Shown here piece by piece: positions 46,294 through 54,576 of a stretch of 64,000 bases of DNA (positions are counted from its first letter, which is position 1; each line of letters begins with the position of its first letter). The position numbers and the translations under genes are program-made. The notes below the pieces were generated by a model that saw only the letters and a program-made list of their open reading frames with translations, was not told the origin of the DNA and made no database searches. This DNA comes from Pseudomonas chlororaphis subsp. piscium (GTDB lineage: Bacteria; Pseudomonadota; Gammaproteobacteria; Pseudomonadales; Pseudomonadaceae), in contig NZ_CP027707.1 in the NCBI RefSeq assembly GCF_003850345.1, positions 6,749,001 through 6,813,000 of the forward strand, in the 5' to 3' direction.

Positions 46294-47043
46294 ATGAAAG
46301 CCGTAATTCTCGCCGCCGGCCGCGGCTCCCGCCTGAAACACCTGACTGCCGCGCAACCCAAGCCCCTGGCCCGCCTGGCTGGCAAGCCGCTGCTCGAATG
46401 GCAGCTGCACGCCCTGGAAAACGCCGGGGTCGACGAGGTGCATCTGGTCAGTGGTTATTGCAGCGAAGCCCTTGAAGGCTATGGCCAGAGCCGGCTGTAC
46501 AACCCGCATTGGGCCAGCAGCAACATGGTGCGCAGCCTGATGCGCGCCGATGCCCTGCTGTCCAGCGAACCGACCCTGGTGTGCTACGGCGATATCGTCT
46601 ACCGCCCGGACATCGTCCGTGACCTGATGGCCTCCCAGGCGCCCCTGAGCATCACCTACGACCTCGACTGGTGGGACCTGTGGTCGGCGCGCTCCGATGA
46701 TCCCCTCAGCGACGCCGAAAGCTTCCACCAACAGGCCGGCCAACTGCTGGGTATCGGTGAAAGGGTCGCCAGCCGCGAGGAAATCGAGGGCCAGTACATG
46801 GGCCTGCTGAAATTCACTCCCGCAGGCTGGAGCCAGGTCCGGACACTGCTGTCCGGCATGAGCGACCCGCAGATCGACAAACTGGACATGACCAGCCTGC
46901 TGCGTGCCCTGCTCCAGGCCGGCACCGCCATCGCCACCGTGGCCATTCGCGGTGGCTGGGTGGAAGTCGACAATCAGTCGGACATCGCCCTGTACGAACA
47001 GCGCATCGCCCAACCGGGCTGGTCCCACGACTGGCGCGGCTGA
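46294..47043 (+). CDS. Nucleotidyltransferase, candidate CTP:phosphoglutamine cytidylyltransferase
   Basis: A 249-residue sugar-nucleotidyltransferase-fold enzyme. It has the N-terminal nucleotide-binding loop LAAGRGSRL (6-14), the lysine in QPKPLARLAGKPLLEWQL, the metal aspartate D100 (VCYGDIVY) and a second acidic site near the C-terminus (WVEVDNQSDI). The equivalent Cj1416 in C. jejuni couples L-glutamine phosphate to CTP. GlmU- or LicC-type activity would fit the fold equally, but the three linked genes point to the phosphoramidate route. It is the last gene of the cluster. Confidence 0.82.
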   Translation: MKAVILAAGRGSRLKHLTAAQPKPLARLAGKPLLEWQLHALENAGVDEVHLVSGYCSEALEGYGQSRLYNPHWASSNMVRSLMRADALLSSEPTLVCYGDIVYRPDIVRDLMASQAPLSITYDLDWWDLWSARSDDPLSDAESFHQQAGQLLGIGERVASREEIEGQYMGLLKFTPAGWSQVRTLLSGMSDPQIDKLDMTSLLRALLQAGTAIATVAIRGGWVEVDNQSDIALYEQRIAQPGWSHDWRG

Positions 47044-47086
47044 GCCGCCCGCCGCAACATCCTGAGTCTATTTGCTGGCGCGGCAC

Positions 47087-47102
47087 AGCCCCGGTCGGGG
47101 CT
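47087..47102 (+). terminator. Small hairpin between the cluster and comM
   Basis: AGCCCC and GGGGCT around four bases, about 44 bases after the cluster's last stop. Too short and without T-run to call a strong terminator. Confidence 0.3.
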
Positions 47103-47151
47103 AGGCTTGCACAACCGCAGGACGCGGTTTCCCAGCCTCAAGGAACGAGTC

Positions 47152-48645
47152 ATGTCTCTGGCCATCGTCCACAGCCGTGCCCAGACCGGCGTGCAAGCGC
47201 CGGCCGTGTCGGTCGAAGTCCATCTGGCCAACGGCCTGCCGGCCCTGACCCTGGTGGGCCTGCCCGAAGCGGCGGTCAAGGAAAGCAAGGACCGGGTGCG
47301 CAGCGCCATTCTCAATGCCGGCTTCGATTTTCCAGCCCGGCGCATCACCCTCAACCTCGCCCCGGCCGACCTGCCCAAGGACGGTGGGCGCTTCGACCTG
47401 GCAATCGCCCTGGGCATTCTCGCCGCCAGCGTGCAGGTGCCGACCCTGGCCCTGGAGAATGTCGAATGCCTGGGCGAGCTGGCGCTTTCCGGCGCGGTTC
47501 GCCCGGTGCGCGGCGTGCTGCCAGCGGCCCTGGCCGCGCGTCAGGCCGGCCGCACGCTGATGGTGCCGCGCGCCAATGCCGAGGAAGCCTGCCTGGCCTC
47601 GGGACTGAAAGTGATCGCAGTCGAGCATTTGCTGGAAGCCGTCGCCCACCTCAACGGCCACACCCCGATCGAGCCCTATGCCTCGGACGGCCTGCTCTAC
47701 CAGAACCGGCCCTACCCCGACCTGAATGAAGTGCAGGGCCAACTGGCCGCCAAACGCGCGCTGCTGGTGGCCGCGGCCGGTGCGCACAACCTGCTGTTCA
47801 GCGGCCCGCCAGGCACCGGCAAGACCTTGCTGGCCAGCCGCCTGCCCGGCCTGCTGCCGCCGCTGGAAGAGCAGGAAGCCCTGGAAGTGGCCGCCATCCA
47901 GTCGGTCACCAGCCACATTCCCCTGAGCCACTGGCCGCAGCGGCCGTTTCGCCAGCCTCATCACTCTGCGTCAGGGCCAGCCCTGGTGGGCGGTGGCTCG
48001 AAACCGCAGCCTGGGGAAATAACACTCGCCCATCACGGTGTGCTGTTCCTTGATGAGCTGCCGGAGTTCGATCGCAAGGTCTTAGAGGTGCTGCGCGAAC
48101 CGCTGGAGTCCGGGCAGATCGTCATTGCCCGGGCCCGCGACCGGGTGCATTTTCCCGCGCGTTTTCAGCTGGTGGCGGCGATGAACCCCTGCCCCTGTGG
48201 ATATCTTGGCGAGCCCAGTGGCCGTTGCCGATGCACCCCGGAGCAGATCCAGCGTTATCGCAACAAGCTCTCCGGGCCGCTGCTCGACCGTATCGACCTG
48301 CACCTGACCGTGGCCCGGGAAAGCACAGCCCTCAACCCCAAGCCCCAGGCTGGGGATAACACCGTGCAAGCCGCGGCCCTGGTGGCCCGCGCCCGGGAGC
48401 GGCAACAACGACGCCAGGGTTGCGCCAATGCCTTTCTCGATCTGCCAGGCCTGCGCCGGCATTGCCAGTTATCCACAACCGACGAGCACTGGCTGGAAAC
48501 CGCCTGCGAGCGCCTGACCCTGTCCCTGCGCGCCGCCCACCGCCTGCTCAAGGTCGCCCGCACCCTGGCGGACCTCGAGCAGGTCGAGCAGATCAGCCGC
48601 GAGCACCTGGCCGAAGCGTTGCAATACCGGCCGGCCGCGAGCTGA
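47152..48645 (+). CDS. comM: ComM/YifB family Mg-chelatase-like AAA+ ATPase
   Basis: A 497-residue hexameric-helicase family protein (ComM in Vibrio and Acinetobacter supports branch migration during natural transformation). Order: ChlI-like N-terminal domain (MSLAIVHSRAQTGVQAP), then Walker A FSGPPGTGKTLLA (about residue 218), the sensor region HHGVLFLDELPEFDR (Walker B) and the C-terminal domain with PCPCGYLGEPSGRCRC, a Cys-rich insertion. ATG 47152 is preceded by AAGGAACGAG. In P. aeruginosa this gene follows ubiK directly; here the phosphoramidate cluster intervenes. Confidence 0.92.
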   Translation: MSLAIVHSRAQTGVQAPAVSVEVHLANGLPALTLVGLPEAAVKESKDRVRSAILNAGFDFPARRITLNLAPADLPKDGGRFDLAIALGILAASVQVPTLALENVECLGELALSGAVRPVRGVLPAALAARQAGRTLMVPRANAEEACLASGLKVIAVEHLLEAVAHLNGHTPIEPYASDGLLYQNRPYPDLNEVQGQLAAKRALLVAAAGAHNLLFSGPPGTGKTLLASRLPGLLPPLEEQEALEVAAIQSVTSHIPLSHWPQRPFRQPHHSASGPALVGGGSKPQPGEITLAHHGVLFLDELPEFDRKVLEVLREPLESGQIVIARARDRVHFPARFQLVAAMNPCPCGYLGEPSGRCRCTPEQIQRYRNKLSGPLLDRIDLHLTVARESTALNPKPQAGDNTVQAAALVARARERQQRRQGCANAFLDLPGLRRHCQLSTTDEHWLETACERLTLSLRAAHRLLKVARTLADLEQVEQISREHLAEALQYRPAAS

Positions 48646-48651
48646 GGAGGA

Positions 48652-49866
48652 TCACTCCTTGCTCAGGTCCACCAGCGGCGTCGGCCGTACTTCGGTCTGC
48701 CGGCCGTTCTGGATCTGGCTGATCTCGGCCAGGGATTTATCCACAGCCGCCTTGTCGGCCAGCAGGCTGTAGCGGATCTGGAACTGTTTGCTCTGCCTGG
48801 CCTCGATGGTCGGCACCAGGCCCAGCGGGCGCTGGTAGCGACGGTTGTAGGAGAAACTGGTGCCCGGCTCCAGGCCGGTCACGTAGCCCTGGCCCTGGGT
48901 GTCGGTGTTTTTCCACAGGGAGAACACCGGCAACTGCCCGGTATTGAAGCCCACCGCCACGCCGAGGCTGCCGGCCTTGTTGTGCAACACCGTCAGGGTA
49001 TCGCCCTGGGCATCGGCGTAAGGCACCAGGTTGTAGACGGTCTCGTCGTAATCCCGGGTCGGGCCGCGGTAGGTCTGCCAATCCGCGAGGTCGGCCTTGG
49101 CCTTGTCATTGAACGGCGATACTTGCTTCACCGGTGCGGCGAACTTCGCGCCCTCTTCGAGGAACGGTGTGCTGAAGTTGCTGTGATACAGCGCCTGGTA
49201 CTCCTTCGGATAGTCGCCGTTGTTGGTCAGGGTGTCGTTGAGGGTGAAACTGACGCTGCCCGGTTCGGTCACCAGTTCGGTGGCCACCGAGAAATCGACC
49301 TTCTTGAACGCCTGCTCCTTGAGTTCGCCCCGCAGGCTGATGGCGTACGGCGGCTTTTCGTCGATATGCAGGGTGACCTTGTTCGCCGGGATGTTCGCCG
49401 CCCGACCGTGCAAGGTCAGCAACTCGCCATTATCCATGCCCGGATGCCCGACCCACTCGTAGCCGCAGCGGGTCACCAACTCGTTGAAGCCTTCCAGCCA
49501 GCCCAGGCCGCCACGGCCGCTGAGCTCGATGAATGCCGGGTTGACCACCTCCTTGACCGGCGAATCCCAACCCATGCGCACCGCGCCGACGGAAGCCTGC
49601 AACACGTTCATGCCACGGGTCGGTACCACCGAGAGCTTCATCGCACCATTGTCGATATCGACGATGCTCACCCCCTCCTGCCGCCCGCCATGCAGGGTGC
49701 GCAAGGTCACGGAAAAGGGCTTGGCGGTTTTCACCCCCAACTGCGCGCTGGTGATATGGAAGTCCTGGGCGGCCTTGTCGGTATCGAGCAGGACATAGTC
49801 CCAGGCCATGGCGTGGGAAGCAGCGGTGAACGCGGAAAGAGCGACCAGCAGTCTGAGCGGTGTCAT
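48652..49866 (-). CDS. DUF4432/aldose-1-epimerase-like exported protein
   Basis: A 404-residue protein with an N-terminal signal peptide (MTPLRLLVALSAFTAASHAMA, about 1-21). The mature part is a galactose-mutarotase-like beta-sandwich of the DUF4432/aldose epimerase family: VVPTRGMNVLQASVGAVRMGWDSPV, GRGGLGWLEGFNELVTRCG, and YHSNFSTPFLEEGAKFAAPVKQV. Whether it acts on a periplasmic sugar is unknown. It converges with comM across only six bases. Confidence 0.85.
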   Translation of the reverse strand: MTPLRLLVALSAFTAASHAMAWDYVLLDTDKAAQDFHITSAQLGVKTAKPFSVTLRTLHGGRQEGVSIVDIDNGAMKLSVVPTRGMNVLQASVGAVRMGWDSPVKEVVNPAFIELSGRGGLGWLEGFNELVTRCGYEWVGHPGMDNGELLTLHGRAANIPANKVTLHIDEKPPYAISLRGELKEQAFKKVDFSVATELVTEPGSVSFTLNDTLTNNGDYPKEYQALYHSNFSTPFLEEGAKFAAPVKQVSPFNDKAKADLADWQTYRGPTRDYDETVYNLVPYADAQGDTLTVLHNKAGSLGVAVGFNTGQLPVFSLWKNTDTQGQGYVTGLEPGTSFSYNRRYQRPLGLVPTIEARQSKQFQIRYSLLADKAAVDKSLAEISQIQNGRQTEVRPTPLVDLSKE

Positions 49867-49995
49867 AGGGGTATGCCTTTATTGGAGTTGTGGGATTTTT
49901 ATAGCGCTGATGAATCGTTTCAGCAAGCGTATAAATCAACTCCCTAACCAGACGTAAGACCACGGCTGGCCAGCTTCTCCGTCAAATCAGTGCAC

Positions 49996-50090
49996 ATGCT
50001 TGTCATCCCATGACACACTCGCCACCGCTGCCACCAATGTCACATTGACGACGACATCATTATGACATTAAGGTCGCCAGCTAATTTAGG
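49996..50090 (+). promoter_or_regulatory. TGTCAT/ATGACA box cluster before srfA
   Basis: Inside a 280-base divergent gap: a perfect inverted repeat TGTCAT-CCC-ATGACA (50001-50015 with three-base centre), the near-palindrome AATGTCACATT (50036-50046) and ATGACATTA (50062-50070). The repeated half-site suggests an operator for an unknown regulator. TAATTT at 50082-50087 is a possible -10 but no convincing -35 is present. Confidence 0.4.
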
Positions 50091-50146
50091 GAGCAAGTAC
50101 AGGCATTTTGTCTGTCCTTTTGCGCGAATGAGCACATGGAGTTTGG

Positions 50147-51493
50147 ATGCGCGGGGCACTATTACGCAGCGGCAAAAGCGGATCATTCACTGCCCTGGGC
50201 GAAACAGGTCAACCGGTCTATCGGGCGGCCCTGCAACTGCGCGAAGCCATTCGTCGCAAGAATCCCGACATGGTCGACCACTTGGCCATCCCGCAAAGCG
50301 ACGAGCTGGGCAACCAGATCGACTGGTACAGCGGTATGGCCGGCGATGTCATTCCCTGGAGCAGCGCGACCGAAGAGGAGCGCATCCCCGCACGCGCGCA
50401 GCTTGGAGCCCTCAAGACCGCACTTGAAGAACTGAGCCAACGCTTCCTCGGCAACGACCCAGCCGAGCAGCAAGGCGACAAGGCGGTTTTCGGGAAACTG
50501 CTCAAGCGCGTCATTCATTTCCCCGACGAAAATTTCGTCTACCTGGTGAACGGCAAACCAGTACTGACTTTCTGGGGATTCGAGCACGCCGACGCCGAGC
50601 GCAATCGCGACCCGTTGCACTGCCTGCAAGCCGTCGCTCCGGCGGCCCCCAGCACCCCTCTTGTCCCACCCGTGGCCGCTCCAGTGGCTGCCGCACCGGT
50701 CATAGCTCGTCCTTGGTGGCGTCGCTGGTGGTGGCTGCTGCCATTGCTCCTGCTGCTTTTGCTTCTGCTCCTGCTGGGTCTGCGCGGCTGCATCCCGGGT
50801 GTACCGATGGTCACGTTGCCAGTGGGCACCCAGCATGAAGAACCTGTGGCCGAGACGCCCTTGGAGCCCACCGCCCTACCTACGGTGAACGGTATCGTCA
50901 CCCCCGGCACCGCCGTAATCGGCAGTGGCGGCGCCCTGGTCACTGAAACACCAGTGGTCGGTGGTGCAAACGAAACGACCGCAGCGGCCGACGTGAAGGT
51001 CGATCCGTCCGTCACGCCAAATGCGGAAACCGCAAACGACCCGGCACAGACACCTCCCGCCGCAGAGCCGACACCCCCGGCAACCCCACCGCAAACCCCG
51101 GCAGCCGCTACCCCTGCGGGTCCGGCACTGAGCATTCCAGCCAACAGCGCCGATGGCGTGGCTGACTTTCTCAACGGTCAGTACCGCGCAGGCGCTGGCA
51201 TCCAGGATCGTCGGACGGGTAAGCCACTGCGTCTGGAATACCAGTTCAAGGACGGCAAGGGCGAAGTCACTGTGCGCCGGGCCAATGGCGTGACCTGCAC
51301 CGGCCCGGTCACTGCGGCCATGAATAAAGGCAGCCTGGCGATCAACAGCCAGGGCCAGGCCGTGTGCGGCGACGGCAGCACCTATGACATGCCAAAGGTC
51401 GATTGTCGGCAGGGCGCGACCAGTGTCGCGGACTGCACCGGCGGTTATGGAAATGAGAAGTTCCCCTTGTCCATGCGCCAGACGGGCGAATAA
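50147..51493 (+). CDS. srfA: SrfA family protein
   Basis: A 448-residue protein resembling SrfA of the Salmonella srfABC operon (SsrB-regulated factors). The N-terminal cytoplasmic domain (about 1-165) starts MRGALLRSGKSGSFTALGETG, followed by a Pro/Ala linker, a single membrane helix (196-212, almost all Leu) and a Pro/Thr/Ala-rich periplasmic spacer, ending in a small Cys-containing domain (FLNGQYRAGAG ... VTCTGPV ... CGDGSTYDMPKVDC). GGAGTTTGG precedes the ATG. The layout suggests an inner-membrane anchor reaching into the periplasm. Function is not established. Confidence 0.82.
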   Translation: MRGALLRSGKSGSFTALGETGQPVYRAALQLREAIRRKNPDMVDHLAIPQSDELGNQIDWYSGMAGDVIPWSSATEEERIPARAQLGALKTALEELSQRFLGNDPAEQQGDKAVFGKLLKRVIHFPDENFVYLVNGKPVLTFWGFEHADAERNRDPLHCLQAVAPAAPSTPLVPPVAAPVAAAPVIARPWWRRWWWLLPLLLLLLLLLLLGLRGCIPGVPMVTLPVGTQHEEPVAETPLEPTALPTVNGIVTPGTAVIGSGGALVTETPVVGGANETTAAADVKVDPSVTPNAETANDPAQTPPAAEPTPPATPPQTPAAATPAGPALSIPANSADGVADFLNGQYRAGAGIQDRRTGKPLRLEYQFKDGKGEVTVRRANGVTCTGPVTAAMNKGSLAINSQGQAVCGDGSTYDMPKVDCRQGATSVADCTGGYGNEKFPLSMRQTGE

Positions 51494-51510
51494 AACTGGA
51501 AAACCCTGAC

Positions 51511-54500
51511 ATGTTGCCTGAAGTCACCCAATTCGAAGATACCGTCACCCTCGTCAGTGACACCGGCATCCAGTTCATGGACTTCGCCCTGCGCCTCGAT
51601 CCGCGCAAGGAGCCGGCTGGAGAGTTCGCGCCGATGATCAGTGGGCTGGTTTGTCGCCTGCTGTACAACGAAGAGAAAGACTTTTACTTCTACGAACCCG
51701 AACCGGAAAAGATCGAAAAGACCAAGCCGGTGTTCAGTATCGACATGAAAAGCAGCCTCGAGTTGCTTGATGGCGTCTGGTTACCGATTCCATTCTTTCG
51801 TTTCATGCCGCCACATCGTTTCGACGAAGGCCCGAGCAACTGGTCGCGGATGCGCCTGGTCAAACTGCCGGCCCCGGATATCGACGGCAACACCCACCGT
51901 CTGACCATGGCCTTCGACAGCCGGGTCATGCCCAAGCGCGAAGGCACCGCCTATCTGGCCCCGAACGAAGAAGACATCAGCTCCGGCGTGTCCTTCAAAC
52001 TCGCCAGCAAGGCCCAGGAGCTGCGCTGGTTCCTGGCCCAGCCGTGGGTCAACGAATGGCTGCTGGAGGTGTTCAACGAGGGCAATAACCATCGCTCCCG
52101 CGAAGAACTGGACATCGACATCCGCGCCAACCACCACCTGGCCCACTACCTGAATGTGCTCAGCCTGCTAGGCAGACCCACGGCGGCACAGCAGTCCGAC
52201 AAACCACCAAAGGTAGAGATCCCCGAGCTCAAGGTGGTCGCCAACGACAGCAACAGCCTGGTCAAGCCGATTCCGGTGGATCTGGTGCTGGACGTCGGTA
52301 ACTCGCGCACCTGCGGCATCCTGATCGAGAACCATGGCCAGGCTGGTTCTGGGCTCAAGCAGAACTATGTACTGGAACTGCGCGACCTGATCGCCCCCGA
52401 ACACACCTACAACCAGCCATTTGAAAGTCGCGTGGAGTTCTCCCAGGCGTACTTCGGCAAGGACCACTGCTCGGTCAAGAGCGGCCGCCATGATGCCTTC
52501 CAATGGGCAACTGTCGCACGCGTCGGTAGCGAGGCCGGACGCCTGGCCAGCCGTCGCCGCGGTACCGAAGGCTCCACCGGGCTCTCCAGCCCGAAACGCT
52601 ATCTGTGGGACGAGAGCGCCTACGGCCACGGCTGGCGTTTCAACTGCTCCTACGTCAAGACCGACAACGAGCCTTACGCCACCGCAGCGCCGTTCTCGCA
52701 CCTGATCAACGAAACCGGCGAAGCCCTCTACACCCTCGATGAGGACGACCGCCTGCCGGTGTTCATGCCGCGCTATTCGCGCAGCTCGCTGATGACCTTC
52801 ATGCTGGCCGAGGTACTGGCCCAGGCCTTGTCGCAAATCAACAGCCCGGCCCAGCGTTCGCGCCAGGGGCACACCCGGGTACCGCGCCAGCTCAACAGCG
52901 TGACCCTGACCGTGCCCCCGGGCATGCCCCAGGCCGAACGCAGCATCCTCAACGAGCGCATGCTCCAGGCCATTGGCCTGGTGTGGAAAAGCCTCGGCTG
53001 GCACGCCGGCGAAGAAGACCCGCACCAGGACGAAAACCATAAGGCCCGCACACCGATCCCGAGCATCCGTGTGGAATGGGATGAGGCGTCCTGCGGCCAA
53101 TTGGTCTATCTGTACACCGAGGTCAACGAAAACTTCGCCGGCCACCCGGAAGAGTTCTTCGACACCATCGCACGCCCGGACAAGCGTGACCGCGAACGCA
53201 TCACCCTGGGCACCATCGACATCGGCGGCGGCACCACCGACCTGGTGATCACCGATTACCGCCTCGACCGCGCCGGCAACATGGGCAGCGGCAGTAACGT
53301 GCATATCGTGCCTGAGCAGCGTTTCCGCGACGGTTTCAAGGTTGCCGGCGACGACATCCTGCTTGACGTGATCCAGGATTTTGTCCTGCCCAGCTTCGAG
53401 AAAGCGCTGCACAGCGCCGGCGTCAGGGCCCCGGACTCACTGATGTCCCGGCTGTGCGGCGGCGAGACCGTCAGCGTGCAGGACGAAATCCTGCGCCAGC
53501 AACTGAACCTGCAGGTCTTCGTCCCACTGGGCCTGGCACTGCTCAAGGCCTATGAACACTATGATCCACAGGACCAGGCGGAAGTAGCCAACCATCGGTA
53601 TCGCGACGTGCTGGGCGACAACGCCATCAGCCAGACTGTGCTCGACTACGTGAACAGCGCAGTGCGTCGAGAAGTGGGCGGGCAAAGCGGCTTCGACCTG
53701 TATGACTCGCCGATCAGCTTCGACCTGCAACGGCTGCACGCGGCCTTCCTCAACGACCAGATCAATATCACCAAGATCCTCGGTGCGCTCTGTGAAGTGG
53801 TCGCCCATTACCCCTGCGATGTGCTGTTGCTGACGGGTCGGCCTTCGCGCCTGCCCGGCGTCCAGGCCTTCATTCGCAAGGTCCTGCCGCTGCCGCCGGG
53901 ACGCATCCTGGCGCTACAAAACTACCGCACTGGCGGCTGGTATCCATTCCACAAGAACGGGCGCATCGACGACCCGAAAAGCACCGCTTCGGTCGGAGCC
54001 ATGCTCTGCCTGTTGTGTGCCAGCCACAGCATGCCGAACTTCTACTTCCGTTCTTCGGCGCTCAAGCCGTACTCGACGGTCAAGCACATCGGCATCATCG
54101 ACCAGAACAACGTGATCAAGGATGCCGACGTGCTGTACCGCGACATCCAGTCCGAAGACAACAAGATCAAGTTGCCTGTGATCGGTACAGGCGATGAGGC
54201 CGATACGCCGCAGCTGGAAATGCGCGGCGACCTGCGCCTGGGCTTCCGCCAACTGGCTACCGATCGCTGGGCTGCGTCACCGCTCTACACCCTGAGTTTC
54301 ACCCCCGCCGGCCGCGACAAATTCTCCCGTGCCGTGGGTGAGAACGGCGACGCACCGCTGCTCAAGGTGCGATTTGAAGTCAAAGCTCCGGACAAGCACA
54401 CGCGCAAACACGGGCTGGTCAGCGACCGGCTCTCGGTGAGTGGCATCGAATCCAACAGCAACAATGTCAGCTTCAACCCGCGCAGCGACCTCAAGCTGGA

Positions 54501-54576
54501 ACTCAATACCCTGCTTGACGCCAGCCTGAGCGAGACCAAGTACTGGCTCGACAGTGGAAGTGTGAAACGCAAATGA
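51511..54576 (+). CDS. srfB: SrfB, Hsp70/actin-like ATPase
   Basis: A 1021-residue protein of the SrfB family (PF07520). The ASKHA ATPase core is readable: phosphate-1 LDVGNSRTCG (D261), phosphate-2 DIGGGTTDL (D570) and the adenosine motif TGRPSRLPG (G776). The N-terminal 250 residues precede the ATPase and are unlike Hsp70, and a C-terminal beta-rich part follows. No signal peptide or membrane segment is visible, so it is cytoplasmic. Its stop overlaps srfC (ATGA). A polymerising or chaperone-like role is possible, but there are no experimental data in view. Confidence 0.87.
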   Translation: MLPEVTQFEDTVTLVSDTGIQFMDFALRLDPRKEPAGEFAPMISGLVCRLLYNEEKDFYFYEPEPEKIEKTKPVFSIDMKSSLELLDGVWLPIPFFRFMPPHRFDEGPSNWSRMRLVKLPAPDIDGNTHRLTMAFDSRVMPKREGTAYLAPNEEDISSGVSFKLASKAQELRWFLAQPWVNEWLLEVFNEGNNHRSREELDIDIRANHHLAHYLNVLSLLGRPTAAQQSDKPPKVEIPELKVVANDSNSLVKPIPVDLVLDVGNSRTCGILIENHGQAGSGLKQNYVLELRDLIAPEHTYNQPFESRVEFSQAYFGKDHCSVKSGRHDAFQWATVARVGSEAGRLASRRRGTEGSTGLSSPKRYLWDESAYGHGWRFNCSYVKTDNEPYATAAPFSHLINETGEALYTLDEDDRLPVFMPRYSRSSLMTFMLAEVLAQALSQINSPAQRSRQGHTRVPRQLNSVTLTVPPGMPQAERSILNERMLQAIGLVWKSLGWHAGEEDPHQDENHKARTPIPSIRVEWDEASCGQLVYLYTEVNENFAGHPEEFFDTIARPDKRDRERITLGTIDIGGGTTDLVITDYRLDRAGNMGSGSNVHIVPEQRFRDGFKVAGDDILLDVIQDFVLPSFEKALHSAGVRAPDSLMSRLCGGETVSVQDEILRQQLNLQVFVPLGLALLKAYEHYDPQDQAEVANHRYRDVLGDNAISQTVLDYVNSAVRREVGGQSGFDLYDSPISFDLQRLHAAFLNDQINITKILGALCEVVAHYPCDVLLLTGRPSRLPGVQAFIRKVLPLPPGRILALQNYRTGGWYPFHKNGRIDDPKSTASVGAMLCLLCASHSMPNFYFRSSALKPYSTVKHIGIIDQNNVIKDADVLYRDIQSEDNKIKLPVIGTGDEADTPQLEMRGDLRLGFRQLATDRWAASPLYTLSFTPAGRDKFSRAVGENGDAPLLKVRFEVKAPDKHTRKHGLVSDRLSVSGIESNSNNVSFNPRSDLKLELNTLLDASLSETKYWLDSGSVKRK

